Positions 29,641 to 38,670 of a DNA stretch of 64,000 nt are shown in pieces. A program made the position numbers and the translations under genes. This DNA is from Xanthomonas hyacinthi (lineage in GTDB: Bacteria > Pseudomonadota > Gammaproteobacteria > Xanthomonadales > Xanthomonadaceae): positions 4,409,001 through 4,473,000 of the forward strand of contig NZ_CP043476.1 of NCBI RefSeq assembly GCF_009769165.1, given 5' to 3'. The notes below the pieces were generated by a model. The model had not been told where the DNA came from and did not search any database. It saw only the letters and a program-made list of their open reading frames with translations. Position 1 is the stretch's first letter, and each line of letters starts with the position of its first letter.

Positions 29641-31619
29641 GGCGACACCGCCGATGCTGGGGTGGCGGCTGCGGCAAGCTGCGCGCCATGCGCGAGCGCA
29701 TGCGGCGCACGCAAGCGCCGTGCGCAGGCGCTGACGAAACCGCCGAGCATCATCAGCAGGCCGCCCAGCCAGATCCAGCGGATGAACGGCTTGTAGTACA
29801 GGCGCAGGGTCCAGGCGTTCTCGATGTGCTGGTCGTCCATCGGCTCGCCCAGCGCGACGTACAGGTCGCGCGTGACGCCGGCATCGATCGCCGCCTCGGT
29901 CTGGATCCGCTCGCTGGAATACAGGCGCTTCTGCGGATGCAGCACCGCCACCGCCGCACCGTCGCGGCTCACCGTCAGCGTGCCTTGCTCGGCCTTCCAG
30001 TTGGGCCCGTCGATCATGCGCACGCCGTCGAAGCGGAAGGCGTAGCCGCCGAGCTGCTCGCTTTGCCCGGGCGCCAGGCGCACGTCGCGCTCGATCGACA
30101 GGCTTTGCGACAGCAGCACGCCGGCCACGAACACCGCCACGCCGGCATGGGCCAGCAGCATGCCGGCCAGTTCCGCCGGGAAGCGGCGCCCGCGCGGCGC
30201 CTCGCGCAAGCGCTTGCAGGCATACAGCGCGGTGCCGACGCCGATCCAGGCCGCCGCGGCGACGCCGGCCACCGCGCGTGCCGAGCCGTCGGTCAGCACG
30301 AAGGCGACCAGCGCGCAGGCCAGTGCGGCCAGCACGGCGCGCACGGCCACTGCCTGCAGCGCGCCGGGTTCGGTCCGGCCCCAGCGCAGATACGGGCCGA
30401 ACGGCAGCAGCAGCACCACCGGCAGCATCAGCAGCGGGAACAGCAGGCCGAAGTAGGGCGGGCCGACCGAGACCTTGCCCAGCTTCAGCGCATCGCCGAG
30501 CAACGGGAACAGCGTGCCCAGCAGCACCATCGCCGCGGCCACGGTCAGCATCAGGTTGCCGACCAGGATCGCGGTTTCCCGCGACAGCGCCGCGAACGGC
30601 TTGCCGGCGGCCAGCCGCGGCGCGCGCAGCGCGTACAGCAGCAGCGCGCCGCCGACCGCCACGATCAGGAAGCCGAGGATGTACAGGCCGCGGCGCGGGT
30701 CGGCGGCGAAGGCGTGTACCGAGGTCAGCACGCCCGAGCGCACCAGGAAGGTGCCCAGCAGCGACAGTGAGAACGCGAGGATCGACAGCAGCAGGGTCCA
30801 GGCGCCCAGCGCGCCGCGTTTTTCGGTGACCGCCTGGGTGTGGATCAACGCCGCGCCGACCAGCCACGGCATGAAGCTGGCGTTCTCCACCGGATCCCAG
30901 AACCACCAGCCGCCCCAGCCCAGTTCGGCATACGCCCACCAGCTGCCGGCGACGATGCCGGCGGTCAGGAAGCTCCAGGCGACGTTGGTCCACGGCCGCG
31001 CCCAGCGTACCCAGGCCTGCTGCTGTTCGCCGCCGAGCAGGGCGGCGATGGCGAAGGCGAAGGCGACCGAGAAGCCGACGTAGCCGGTGTAGAGCACCGG
31101 CGGGTGGAACACCATGCCCGGGTCCTGCAGCACCGGGTTGAGTTCGTTGCCGTCCAGCGGCATCGGCGACAGCCGCGCGAACGGATTGGAGGTGAACAGC
31201 ACGAAGGCCAGGAACCCGGCGGCGACCAGGCCGAGCACGCCGATCACGCGCGCGGCGAACGCCTCCGGTAGCTGCCGGCTGCTGCGCGCCAGCAGCAGCG
31301 TCCACAGATTGAGGATGGCGATCCACAGCAGCAGCGAGCCTTCGTGCGCGCCCCATACCGCGGCCAGCCGGTAATACCAGGGCTGCGCCAGGTTGGCGTT
31401 GGCGGCCACGTAGCGCACCGAGAAATCCAGGCGCAGCAGCGCATAGGCGAGCAGGGCGAAGGCCAGCCAGGCGAACAGCGCCTGCGCGCAGGCGGCCGGC
31501 CGCGCCACCGCCATCAATGCGCTATCGCCGCGCCAGGCGCCGAGCAGCGGCAGCACGCCCTGCGCCAGCGCCAGCAGCAAGGCCAGGATCAGCGCGAGCT
31601 GGGCCAGTTCTGCGGTCAT
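29637..31619 (-). CDS. ccmF: Heme lyase subunit CcmF
   Basis: Large polytopic membrane protein (660 residues, about 15 helices) that attaches heme from holo-CcmE to apocytochrome c. The tryptophan-rich WWD signature is present (GWGGWWFWDPVENASFMPW), with the family VWGAHEGSLLLW and FHPPVLYTGYVG histidine motifs. I start at the ATG at 31619 (MTAELAQLAL), just before the first helix. The open frame continues upstream as Arg-rich non-membrane sequence. It lies 58 bases after ccmE. Confidence 0.95.
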   Translation of the reverse strand: MTAELAQLALILALLLALAQGVLPLLGAWRGDSALMAVARPAACAQALFAWLAFALLAYALLRLDFSVRYVAANANLAQPWYYRLAAVWGAHEGSLLLWIAILNLWTLLLARSSRQLPEAFAARVIGVLGLVAAGFLAFVLFTSNPFARLSPMPLDGNELNPVLQDPGMVFHPPVLYTGYVGFSVAFAFAIAALLGGEQQQAWVRWARPWTNVAWSFLTAGIVAGSWWAYAELGWGGWWFWDPVENASFMPWLVGAALIHTQAVTEKRGALGAWTLLLSILAFSLSLLGTFLVRSGVLTSVHAFAADPRRGLYILGFLIVAVGGALLLYALRAPRLAAGKPFAALSRETAILVGNLMLTVAAAMVLLGTLFPLLGDALKLGKVSVGPPYFGLLFPLLMLPVVLLLPFGPYLRWGRTEPGALQAVAVRAVLAALACALVAFVLTDGSARAVAGVAAAAWIGVGTALYACKRLREAPRGRRFPAELAGMLLAHAGVAVFVAGVLLSQSLSIERDVRLAPGQSEQLGGYAFRFDGVRMIDGPNWKAEQGTLTVSRDGAAVAVLHPQKRLYSSERIQTEAAIDAGVTRDLYVALGEPMDDQHIENAWTLRLYYKPFIRWIWLGGLLMMLGGFVSACARRLRAPHALAHGAQLAAAATPASAVSP

Positions 31620-31677
31620 CGCGGCAGGGCGGCCGAGTGCGGCCAGCGCAGCGCGGTGCGGCAGGTCGGCATCGGCT

Positions 31678-32154
31678 TCATGGCGTCGCGGACGGGGCGG
31701 CCGACGCGGAAACCGCCGCCGCGGTGCGGCCCTCATGGGCCTGCGCCATCGCGTCCTTCAGTTCCTGCGGCATGTAGGTCTCGTCGTGCTTGGCCAGCAC
31801 TTCGGTGGCGACGAAGCCGGCGCCGTGCAGCGAGCCGGTGGCGATCACCGCCTGGTTGTCGCGGAACAGGTCAGGCAGGATCCCGGTGTAGGCGACCGCG
31901 GTGGCGCCGGAGGTGTCGATCACGGTGAAGTCCACCCGCAGCGCATCGGCGCTGCGCCGGATCGAGCCGGCCTTGACCATGCCGCCGAGGCGGAACACGC
32001 GGTAGCCGTCGGCCTGGCCGGCCTGCACCTGGCTCGGCGTGAACAGATAGCTGATGTTGTGCTGCAGGGCCAGCACGAACAGGCCGGTGGCGAGCGCGGC
32101 GGCGCCCAGCACCAGCAGCACGACCAGCAGGCGGCGTTTACGCGTGGGATTCAT
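31678..32154 (-). CDS. ccmE: Heme chaperone CcmE
   Basis: Periplasmic membrane-anchored carrier (158 residues) that binds heme covalently through a histidine, visible in [14 protein letters not shown]. The N-terminal [12 protein letters not shown] anchor, the [12 protein letters not shown] strand and the [15 protein letters not shown] region are family-typical. It overlaps ccmD by 17 bases. Confidence 0.95.
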   Translation of the reverse strand: MNPTRKRRLLVVLLVLGAAALATGLFVLALQHNISYLFTPSQVQAGQADGYRVFRLGGMVKAGSIRRSADALRVDFTVIDTSGATAVAYTGILPDLFRDNQAVIATGSLHGAGFVATEVLAKHDETYMPQELKDAMAQAHEGRTAAAVSASAAPSATP

Positions 32155-32353
32155 TGGCGGGACCGGGCAAGCGGGAAGATGCGCCGCGCTGGCGCCGCGC
32201 CTGTTCGCGCAGCAACTGCGCGCGCGTCTGCGCGAGCAGGCGCTGCTGTCGCCAGCGTGGCAGCAGCGTGTCCAGCAGCAGCACCAGCAGGAACAGCGCA
32301 TAGGCTGTCCACACGTAGGCGGCGTAGCCGCCCATCGCCCAGAAGCCGCTCAT
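32138..32353 (-). CDS. ccmD: Heme exporter accessory protein CcmD
   Basis: A 71-residue protein with one membrane helix ([20 protein letters not shown]) and a basic C-terminal tail, needed to release holo-CcmE from CcmABC. It follows ccmC with a four-base overlap and overlaps ccmE by 17 bases. Confidence 0.88.
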   Translation of the reverse strand: MSGFWAMGGYAAYVWTAYALFLLVLLLDTLLPRWRQQRLLAQTRAQLLREQARRQRGASSRLPGPANESHA

Positions 32354-33150
32354 GCCGCATGCTCCACCGCCGCGCGGGGTTCCGGCAGCGGTGCCGGCGC
32401 GTGTGCGGCCAGCGCGATCGCCCGCACCCAGCCCTTGCCGCGTTCCAGCGCCAGCAGGTCGCTGCGCATGCGCCCGAGCAGGCTGGCCAGGTAATAGCAC
32501 TTGCTTGCCAGCACCGCGGTCAGCAGCGGCCACAGCATCGCCAGCGGCATCTTCGACGGGCCGAGTACACGTACCGTGGAGCCCTGGTGCAAGGTGTTCC
32601 ACCAGACCACGGAGAAATGCACGATCGGCAGGTTGATCAGCCCGACCAGCGCCAGCAGCGCGGCGGCGCGCGCGCCCTGGCGCGGATCCTCGATCGCGCG
32701 GTACAGGCCGATCACGCCCAGGTACAGGAACAGCAGCACCAGTTCCGAGGTCAGCCGCGCGTCCCAGGTCCACCAGGTGCCCCACATCGGCTTGCCCCAC
32801 AGCGAACCGGTGCACAGGGTGATGAAGGTGAACGCCGCGCCGATCGAGGCGGAGGCCATGCACGCCACTTCGGCGACTTTCAGCCGCCAGACCAGGGCGA
32901 CGCCGCCGGCCACGCCCATCGCGACATAGACGAACAGGCTCATCCACGCGCTGGGCACGTGGATGAAAATGATCCGGTAGGCGTCGTGCTGCTGGTAGTC
33001 CGGCGGCGCCAGCACCAGCCCGCCGTAGAACGCCACCGCGCCGAGCAGCAGCGCCGCGCCCAGCGCCCACGGCCGGATCGTGCCGGCGACGCGGTAGAAG
33101 GTCGGCGGCGAGGCGAGCCGATGCAGCCATTGCGGAATCCACTTGGCCAT
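32350..33150 (-). CDS. ccmC: Heme-handling protein CcmC
   Basis: Six-helix inner-membrane protein (266 residues) that loads heme onto CcmE. The WWD motif is visible (MWGTWWTWDARLTSELVLL), with the flanking heme-ligand histidines in IFIHVPSAWMS and LPIVHFSVVWWNTLHQG. It is the first ccm gene here. CcmA and CcmB, normally encoded just upstream, are not in the window; the next upstream gene is a subtilase. Confidence 0.94.
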   Translation of the reverse strand: MAKWIPQWLHRLASPPTFYRVAGTIRPWALGAALLLGAVAFYGGLVLAPPDYQQHDAYRIIFIHVPSAWMSLFVYVAMGVAGGVALVWRLKVAEVACMASASIGAAFTFITLCTGSLWGKPMWGTWWTWDARLTSELVLLFLYLGVIGLYRAIEDPRQGARAAALLALVGLINLPIVHFSVVWWNTLHQGSTVRVLGPSKMPLAMLWPLLTAVLASKCYYLASLLGRMRSDLLALERGKGWVRAIALAAHAPAPLPEPRAAVEHAA

Positions 33151-33161
33151 GGCCGCGACGC

Positions 33162-34493
33162 TCAGCGCGCCGTGGCGGCGGCGCGGGGCAGGGCCTGCAC
33201 CGCGGCGGCGGCATCGACCTGCAGCAGGCCGTCGCGTTGCCGGCTGGTCCGCTGCAGCAGCGCGTGCACGCTGCGCGCGTCCAGCTGCGGCGCCAGCGCC
33301 AGCAGCAGCGCGACCACGCCGCTGACGTGGGCGGTGGCCATCGACGAGCCGGAGGTGAAGTCGTAGCCGCCGTTGGGCTGGGTGGTGAGGATGTCCTCGC
33401 CCGGCGCGCTGAGCACGCCCGGCGGCGACGGGGTCGCGCTACTGCTGCGCACCACGATCACTCCCGGGGTGGCGTCGGGAAAGCCGTCCAGGCGGCCGTC
33501 CGGCGGCATCGCCGCGACCACGATGCGGCCTTGCCGCAGCAACTGCTCGAGCAGCTTGCGCAGCAACGGATCGGCCGGGCCGCCCAGGCTCAGATTGATG
33601 ATGCGCGTGCGGGTGTCGCCGATCGCGACCAGGGCCTTGGCCAGGGTGAAGGAATTGCAGCCGGCGCCGGCACCGGCGCGCTGCGGATACCAGCAGGCCT
33701 TGTACACGTCGAGCATGGCCTTGGGCGCCATGCCGACGATGCCGAGATGGTTGTTGCTGCCGGCGGCGATGATCCCGGCCACTTCGGTACCGTGGTGATC
33801 GCGATTGAACGCGGTGGGGTCGGCGCCGACCAGGTCGCGCACCTCGCGCAGCCGGCCCTGCAGGTCCGGGTGGGCGGTGTCCACGCCGGTATCGACGATG
33901 GCCACGCCCACGCCCTGGCCCTGGCTCAACAGCTGCGCGGTGGCCGCGTTGGTCGCCGCGAAGCCGCGTTGCATGTCCACGTAGGGATCGTTGTAGCGCA
34001 GCGGCTGCGCAGGCTTGGCCGGCGGCGCCGGGTCGGCGTAGGTGGCGAATTCCTGCAGCGGCTGCGACAGGGCGACGCGTTCGTCCTTGGCCAGGGCCGC
34101 GAGCAGCGCGTCGCGCTCCACGCCCGGCGCCGGCTCCAGCACCACGCAGTACACGCCCAGCGGCTTGATCGGCCAACCGGTCACCTGGCGCAGGCCGTAG
34201 CGCTGGGTCAGCGCGTCCAGCGTCGCCGCCGCCTGGGTGCCGGCACCGTAATACTTGGAAGAGGCGTAGCCGATCAGGTTGGAGCCGGCATGCCGGCCCG
34301 GCGCGGCCATCGGGTTGGCCACCGCGAGCACGATCTGGCGCTGGCTGTCCAAGGCCGGCGAGGCGTCCAGGGTCGGCGTCTTCGCAGGCGTCGCTGCGGG
34401 CACCACGGGCGCGTCGGCGGCACTGCGCCCGCCATGGGCGCAGGCGCCGAGGGCGAGGCAGGCGATGAGCAGGCAGGCGCGACGCAGGTTCAT
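33162..34493 (-). CDS. S8 (subtilisin-like) serine peptidase lipoprotein
   Basis: A 443-residue exported protease. The N-terminus is a lipoprotein signal (LLIACLALGAC lipobox). A pro-region of about 170 residues is followed by the catalytic domain with the Asp in IVDTGVDTAHPD (about 201), His in HHGTEVAGI (about 231) and Ser in GSSMATAHVSG (about 383). The triad is complete. It is translated from the same operon as an ECF sigma factor and its anti-sigma factor, overlapping the latter by four bases, so it may act in signal relay or be an output of the sigma factor. It ends 11 bases before ccmC. Confidence 0.9.
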   Translation of the reverse strand: MNLRRACLLIACLALGACAHGGRSAADAPVVPAATPAKTPTLDASPALDSQRQIVLAVANPMAAPGRHAGSNLIGYASSKYYGAGTQAAATLDALTQRYGLRQVTGWPIKPLGVYCVVLEPAPGVERDALLAALAKDERVALSQPLQEFATYADPAPPAKPAQPLRYNDPYVDMQRGFAATNAATAQLLSQGQGVGVAIVDTGVDTAHPDLQGRLREVRDLVGADPTAFNRDHHGTEVAGIIAAGSNNHLGIVGMAPKAMLDVYKACWYPQRAGAGAGCNSFTLAKALVAIGDTRTRIINLSLGGPADPLLRKLLEQLLRQGRIVVAAMPPDGRLDGFPDATPGVIVVRSSSATPSPPGVLSAPGEDILTTQPNGGYDFTSGSSMATAHVSGVVALLLALAPQLDARSVHALLQRTSRQRDGLLQVDAAAAVQALPRAAATAR

Positions 34494-35134
34494 GGTGCGG
34501 AAATCGGCTCCGCCAGGCGGATGCCGGGCGTCGCACGCAGCTGTTGCACGCTGCGCTGCGGCTGTGCCGGCGAACCGGCTTGGACCGGCACCACGGTGTA
34601 GGCGCCGGCGCCGTTGGGGCCGCCGACCACGCGCAGTTGCAGCTTGCGCAGCACGGCGTCCCAGTCGGCCAGGGTCATGCGCGCGTCCGGCACCACGCGG
34701 ATCGCGTCGCTCGCCAGCGGCTGCGCGGTCTCGCTGAGGGTGCGGTAGCCGGTGCCCTGGCCCTGGTCGTTGGCGGCCAGCCGGACCCCGAGCACGCCCA
34801 GCCCGACCGCCTGCACCAGCGCCGCGGCGACCAGCGCCCGCGTGGTCCAGCTGGAGCGCACGCGCGCCGGCAGGCGTTGCGGCTCGGGCGCGTCGAGGCG
34901 GCCGAGCAGGCGCTGCAGCCCGGCCTCGGCATCCACCGGCACGTCGCTGGGCAGCGACATCGCCATGCGCAGCCGGCTCTGCTGCGCGAACTCGGCGCTG
35001 CAGAAGCTGCACTTGGCCAGATGCGCGATCAGCCACTCGTGTTGTTCTTCCGTGGCGCTGGCCTGCAGCACCCACGGCATCAGTTCCCAGGCGTGCGAGC
35101 ATTCGTTGCCCGGCTCGTTGAAGCCTGTCTTCAT
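34490..35134 (-). CDS. Zinc-type membrane anti-sigma factor
   Basis: A 214-residue protein. The N-terminal domain has the ZAS/zf-HC2 motif (EWLIAHLAKCSFCSAEF, H-x3-C-x2-C with an upstream Cys-His). A single membrane helix lies near residue 105 (ALVAAALVQAVGLGVLGV), and the C-terminal part is periplasmic. It should hold the ECF sigma factor encoded immediately upstream until a signal arrives. It overlaps both sigma factor and peptidase genes by four bases, so expression of all three is coupled. Confidence 0.88.
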   Translation of the reverse strand: MKTGFNEPGNECSHAWELMPWVLQASATEEQHEWLIAHLAKCSFCSAEFAQQSRLRMAMSLPSDVPVDAEAGLQRLLGRLDAPEPQRLPARVRSSWTTRALVAAALVQAVGLGVLGVRLAANDQGQGTGYRTLSETAQPLASDAIRVVPDARMTLADWDAVLRKLQLRVVGGPNGAGAYTVVPVQAGSPAQPQRSVQQLRATPGIRLAEPISAP

Positions 35135-35715
35135 GACACGCTCTCCGTCAGAGGGGAAGCGCCGCCGGCCAATCCCGGCAGCACGTTGCGCAGCTTGACC
35201 CGGGCATGGAACAGCCGCGCCTTGATGGTGCCCACCGGGCACTGCATGATCGCCGCGACTTCTTCCAGCTTGTGGCCCAGGCCGTAGACCAGTTCGACCA
35301 CCAGGCGCTGGTCGGCCGACAGCCGCTCCAGGCCCTTGCCCAGCCAGTCGCGCAGTTCGCGGTCCTCGTCCGGGTCGGTGGTGGCGAAGCGATCTTCGGC
35401 GCTCACCCCATCCTCGATCGCCGCGTCGCTGTGGTGGCGGATCGCCTTGAGCCCGCAGCGGTAGGCGATGCCCATGATCCAGGTGGAGACCTGCGAGTCG
35501 CCGCGGAAATCGCCGGCTTTCTGCCAGGCGATCCAGAAGCAGTCGTTGATCGCCTCCTCGATGATGTCCGGGCGCCGGGTCAGCCGCGACAGGAACCGGC
35601 ACAGGCGCCCATGGTAGTTGCGGTACAGGGTGGCCAGCGCATCGCGATCGCCGCCGGCCATGCGCCGGAGCAGCATGCGGTCGGTGGCATCGCCGAGTGG
35701 ATCGGTGTCGTTCAT
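35131..35715 (-). CDS. ECF-type RNA polymerase sigma factor
   Basis: A 194-residue group IV sigma factor. Region 2 (LYRNYHGRLCRFLSRLTRRPD to TWIMGIAYRCGLKAIRH) and region 4 (LSADQRLVVELVYGLGHKLEEVAAIM, helix-turn-helix PVGTIKARLFHARVKLRN) are intact. It is first in an operon with a zinc anti-sigma factor and an S8 peptidase. I prefer the ATG at 35715 over the one at 35733, because a promoter-like motif at 35772-35747 would start transcription close to 35737. The motif recurs at five other places, making this factor the leading candidate to read it. Confidence 0.92.
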   Translation of the reverse strand: MNDTDPLGDATDRMLLRRMAGGDRDALATLYRNYHGRLCRFLSRLTRRPDIIEEAINDCFWIAWQKAGDFRGDSQVSTWIMGIAYRCGLKAIRHHSDAAIEDGVSAEDRFATTDPDEDRELRDWLGKGLERLSADQRLVVELVYGLGHKLEEVAAIMQCPVGTIKARLFHARVKLRNVLPGLAGGASPLTESVS

Positions 35716-35746
35716 GGAGGGCAGGCTTGGCATCGGGCACCGGTAT

Positions 35747-35772
35747 GTGCCGGGTCGGCACGGAAAGGTTGC
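35747..35772 (-). promoter_or_regulatory. ECF promoter-like motif, site 1 (sigma operon)
   Basis: On the minus strand: GCAACCTTT, 13 bases, GCAC followed by ATACC. AACC would be the -35 box and GCAC the -10 region, with 16 bases between CAACC and GCAC. It lies just upstream of the sigma factor gene, as expected for autoregulation. Confidence 0.6.
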
Positions 35773-35779
35773 GTGCGGA

Positions 35780-36541
35780 TCAGAAGGCGCGCGACAGCGT
35801 GGCCACCCACGGCCAGATCCCGTTGCCGCGCCTGGCGTAGATGCTGCGCGCGTCGCTGAACACGCGGTCGACCTCCACGCTCCAGGCGCCGGCGTTCCAC
35901 ATCAGCCCGGCGTGGCCGTAGCGGTAGTGGTCCAGCCCGTACAGGGCCGATGGGGCCTGGCTGATGCCGATCCCGGCCGACAGCGACAGCTGCGCCGGCA
36001 GCGGCTGGTGGACGGTGAGGTCGGCGGCGCCGTACCAGCGCCCGCGGTAGCTGCCGGGCAGCTCGAACGCGGCCACCGACACGCTCAGCCGGTCCCGGTA
36101 CGACCAGCCGATGCTGGCCTCGTCGCGGTTGAACAGGCGGTTGCTGCGGTTGCCGGGATAGCTGTAGCGCACCACCCCGATCTGCATCTGCCAGCTGTCG
36201 GACAGGGTCCAGCCGCGCGACAGTTCGACCGTGGCCAGCAGCACCCGGCCCGGCGCGTTCAAGGCCGAACTGGCCGACGCGCTCAGCGACCAGCCCGGCA
36301 CGGGCAGCCAGTAGCCGGCGAGCTGCAGGGACGGGGTATCCGAGGTCACGGCGATGCCACGATCGACCAATTGCGAACTGAGCCCGACCGCGCCGCCGGC
36401 ATGGGCGGCCAGCGCCGTGCCCGGCAGGCACAGCGCCGACGCCAGCGCCAGCGTGCCGCGCCGCAGGCGCAGGCGCCTGGACCTGGGGTGCGCGGCAGGC
36501 GGCGCGAGGTCAGCCGCGGCCACGCCGGTCAGCCGGCGCAC
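35780..36541 (-). CDS. Outer-membrane beta-barrel-like protein (TIGR02001-like)
   Basis: About 253 residues. An Arg-rich n-region and hydrophobic core (RGTLALASALCLPGTALAAH) form a signal peptide. The rest is a ladder of amphipathic beta strands beginning LSSQLVDRGIAVTSDTPSLQ and ending in aromatic LSRAF, typical of outer-membrane barrels of the TIGR02001 type. Function is unknown. No ATG lies near the signal peptide; GTG at 36541 or 36523 is likely, while the ATG at 36682 would give an implausibly long basic N-terminus. Confidence 0.72.
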   Translation of the reverse strand: MRRLTGVAAADLAPPAAHPRSRRLRLRRGTLALASALCLPGTALAAHAGGAVGLSSQLVDRGIAVTSDTPSLQLAGYWLPVPGWSLSASASSALNAPGRVLLATVELSRGWTLSDSWQMQIGVVRYSYPGNRSNRLFNRDEASIGWSYRDRLSVSVAAFELPGSYRGRWYGAADLTVHQPLPAQLSLSAGIGISQAPSALYGLDHYRYGHAGLMWNAGAWSVEVDRVFSDARSIYARRGNGIWPWVATLSRAF

Positions 36542-36821
36542 GCATGGCGGCGGCGGCCGCTCGCAGCGGTCGCAGGCATGACGGTCGCGGACAAGGCGCC
36601 GGCGGCGGAAGGGCGGTTGTGCACGGGCGCTCGATGCTCGCTGGTCGGATCGCGGGGAACGCTCGGGGCCAGGCGGCGGCAATGCCAGACCGCTCGCCCC
36701 CCGGGCGGGTCGGCATTATCGGCATTGCCGGCTGGCTGCGGCACAGTCGACGCCGGGCGGCGGACACTCGGTTCAGTTTCGAATAGGACACGAGCGGGGA
36801 CCGACTTCCATGCAGCGCACT

Positions 36822-37220
36822 TCAATGCAGGGAATGCAGATAGGCGATCAGGTCTTCCAGTTGCTTGCCGTCGTCGAGCCCGTCGTACTTCATGTTGGCG
36901 CCGGGCACGCCCTTGGACGCGGGCTGGGCCAGGTAGCTGCGCAACTTGTCGTCGCTCCAGGTCCACTGGGTCTTCTTCATCGCATCCGAGTAGCGGTAGT
37001 CCGGCACGCTACCGGCGCTGCGTCCGACCACGCCGAACAGGCTCGGGCCCTTCTTGTTCTTGCCCGGCGCCGCGCTATGGCATTCGGCGCATTCGGTGGC
37101 GAACACGCTGGCGCCGGGCAGGCCGCCGCCGGCCTGCGCGGCGGGCGCGAGCGCGGCGCCGAGCGGCAGCAGGCTGGCCATCAGGGTGCACCACAGGGGA
37201 AATGCATTGGCTGGTTTCAT
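36822..37220 (-). CDS. Class I c-type cytochrome
   Basis: A 132-residue periplasmic cytochrome. Signal peptide through AALAPAAQA, heme-binding CAECH, GPSLFGVVGR and the axial methionine in GANMKYDGL fit the cytochrome c2/c556-like class I fold. It is last in an apparent operon with a heme-barrel protein and a cytochrome b561, and would pass electrons between them. Heme attachment depends on the Ccm proteins encoded 4 kb away. Confidence 0.92.
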   Translation of the reverse strand: MKPANAFPLWCTLMASLLPLGAALAPAAQAGGGLPGASVFATECAECHSAAPGKNKKGPSLFGVVGRSAGSVPDYRYSDAMKKTQWTWSDDKLRSYLAQPASKGVPGANMKYDGLDDGKQLEDLIAYLHSLH

Positions 37221-37249
37221 GACGATCCGTGCGTGGGGGAAAGGGATAC

Positions 37250-38611
37250 TCAGAAGGCGAGGCTCAGCGCCAGCGAGAACTGGTTCAGGTCGTGCGGGCG
37301 GGTCACCGGCAGCGCGCCGAACACGTTGCCGGTGGTGCCGTTGAACTTGCTGAAACGGAACCAGGTGGCGGACAGGCGCAGGTTGGCGATCGAGGTGAAC
37401 GAATCGTCCTTGCCGAACGGCGCCCAGGAGGCGCTGATCAGGTTGCTGGTGGTGTCCGGCGTGCCGTACGGGCTGTAGCGGAACGCGTCGTCCGAGCCGG
37501 TATTGATGAAGTGCGCCAGCAGCAGGCCGTAGCTTTGCTTGTAGGTGTAGCTGAGGTTGATCGACTGGTCGCGGATGCTGCCGCGGCGCAGCCCGGCCAC
37601 GCTGGGATCGGCCGGGTCGATCAGCGCGCTGCCGTAGCGGCGGCGTTCGTAGATGTTGAGATAGCCGAGCTTGAGGATGTGCTCGCGGGTGCCGAGGAAC
37701 TGGTAGTTCAGGTCGTAGCCCAGGTCGGTGAAGTCGTCGCGCGGGCCGCTGCTGCGCGGCAGCTGGCGGCGCGTGCTCAGCGCGACCACGCCGGCGGAGA
37801 AGAACTGCTTCTTCAGGTCCTTCATGTAGCTCAGGCGCAGGTAGCCGGTGTCGCTGAGCTTGCCCGGATCGCCGCCGACCGCGTAGCCGAGGTCGTCCTG
37901 GGTGGAGACCGGCAGCGCGTTGTAGGTGCCGATCTCGCCGTACCAGTTGCGGTCGTACACGCCGTAGACGCTGGTGCCGATCACCCGGTTGGACAGCGAG
38001 GACTGGTTGAGCAGCGTGGTGGAGCTGGCGTAGGCCGAGGCCGGACCCAGGCCGGAAGCATTGGGCAGCACCCCGATCGGGTCCTGGCTGCCCGGATTGT
38101 TGTTGACGCTCACCCCGAGCAGCGCGTCCTTGCCGCCGAGCTTGAAGGTCTTGGCGACGAAGCGCAGGTCCACGTTGTCCAGCTTGGTGGTGAACTTGTC
38201 CTTGCCGTTATTGGTGCTGGAGACCTTGATATAGCCGCCGACGTTGTCGCTGACCCGGCCGGCCAGGTACAGGTCGGCCTCGCTGAGCTGGTTGTTGGTC
38301 TTGCCGCGCACCGGCACGCTGCGGGTGCCGGTGAGCTGCGCCGAGGCCGGGATCTTGGTCCCGTTGCCGTCGCTGTCGGTGTAGCCGTTGAGCTTGAAGC
38401 GCATGCCGTACGGGGTCAGCGCCGGGCCGTAGGCGACGGGGTGGCAGTCCGCGCAGGAGGAGCCGGTCTGCCGCGCGAACGCCGGCACCGCCGCGGCGCG
38501 TGGGCTGATCAGCAGCAACAGCGAGCCGAGCGTGGACCACAGCAGGACCTGCTCGGCGCCACGCAGCGTGCCGGCGCGGAAGAAGGAAAGAGAAGACGGG
38601 GCGGTCTGCAT
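37250..38611 (-). CDS. Heme c domain fused to an outer-membrane beta-barrel
   Basis: A 453-residue exported protein. After a signal segment (WSTLGSLLLLISPRAAA) comes a single heme c site (SSCADCHPVAYGPALTPYG). The remaining 380 residues alternate like porin strands and end in LSLALSLAF, with a C-terminal Phe as in outer-membrane barrels. A cytochrome plus a barrel in one chain suggests an electron path at or across the outer membrane. No standard name is known to me. It is placed between cytochrome b561 and cytochrome c genes. The ATG at 38611 precedes the signal region. Confidence 0.82.
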   Translation of the reverse strand: MQTAPSSLSFFRAGTLRGAEQVLLWSTLGSLLLLISPRAAAVPAFARQTGSSCADCHPVAYGPALTPYGMRFKLNGYTDSDGNGTKIPASAQLTGTRSVPVRGKTNNQLSEADLYLAGRVSDNVGGYIKVSSTNNGKDKFTTKLDNVDLRFVAKTFKLGGKDALLGVSVNNNPGSQDPIGVLPNASGLGPASAYASSTTLLNQSSLSNRVIGTSVYGVYDRNWYGEIGTYNALPVSTQDDLGYAVGGDPGKLSDTGYLRLSYMKDLKKQFFSAGVVALSTRRQLPRSSGPRDDFTDLGYDLNYQFLGTREHILKLGYLNIYERRRYGSALIDPADPSVAGLRRGSIRDQSINLSYTYKQSYGLLLAHFINTGSDDAFRYSPYGTPDTTSNLISASWAPFGKDDSFTSIANLRLSATWFRFSKFNGTTGNVFGALPVTRPHDLNQFSLALSLAF

Positions 38612-38670
38612 GCGGGTGGTCCTTGAACGGGTCGGCGCGGCGGCGCACCAGGGAAGGGTGGAGGCGCGGC

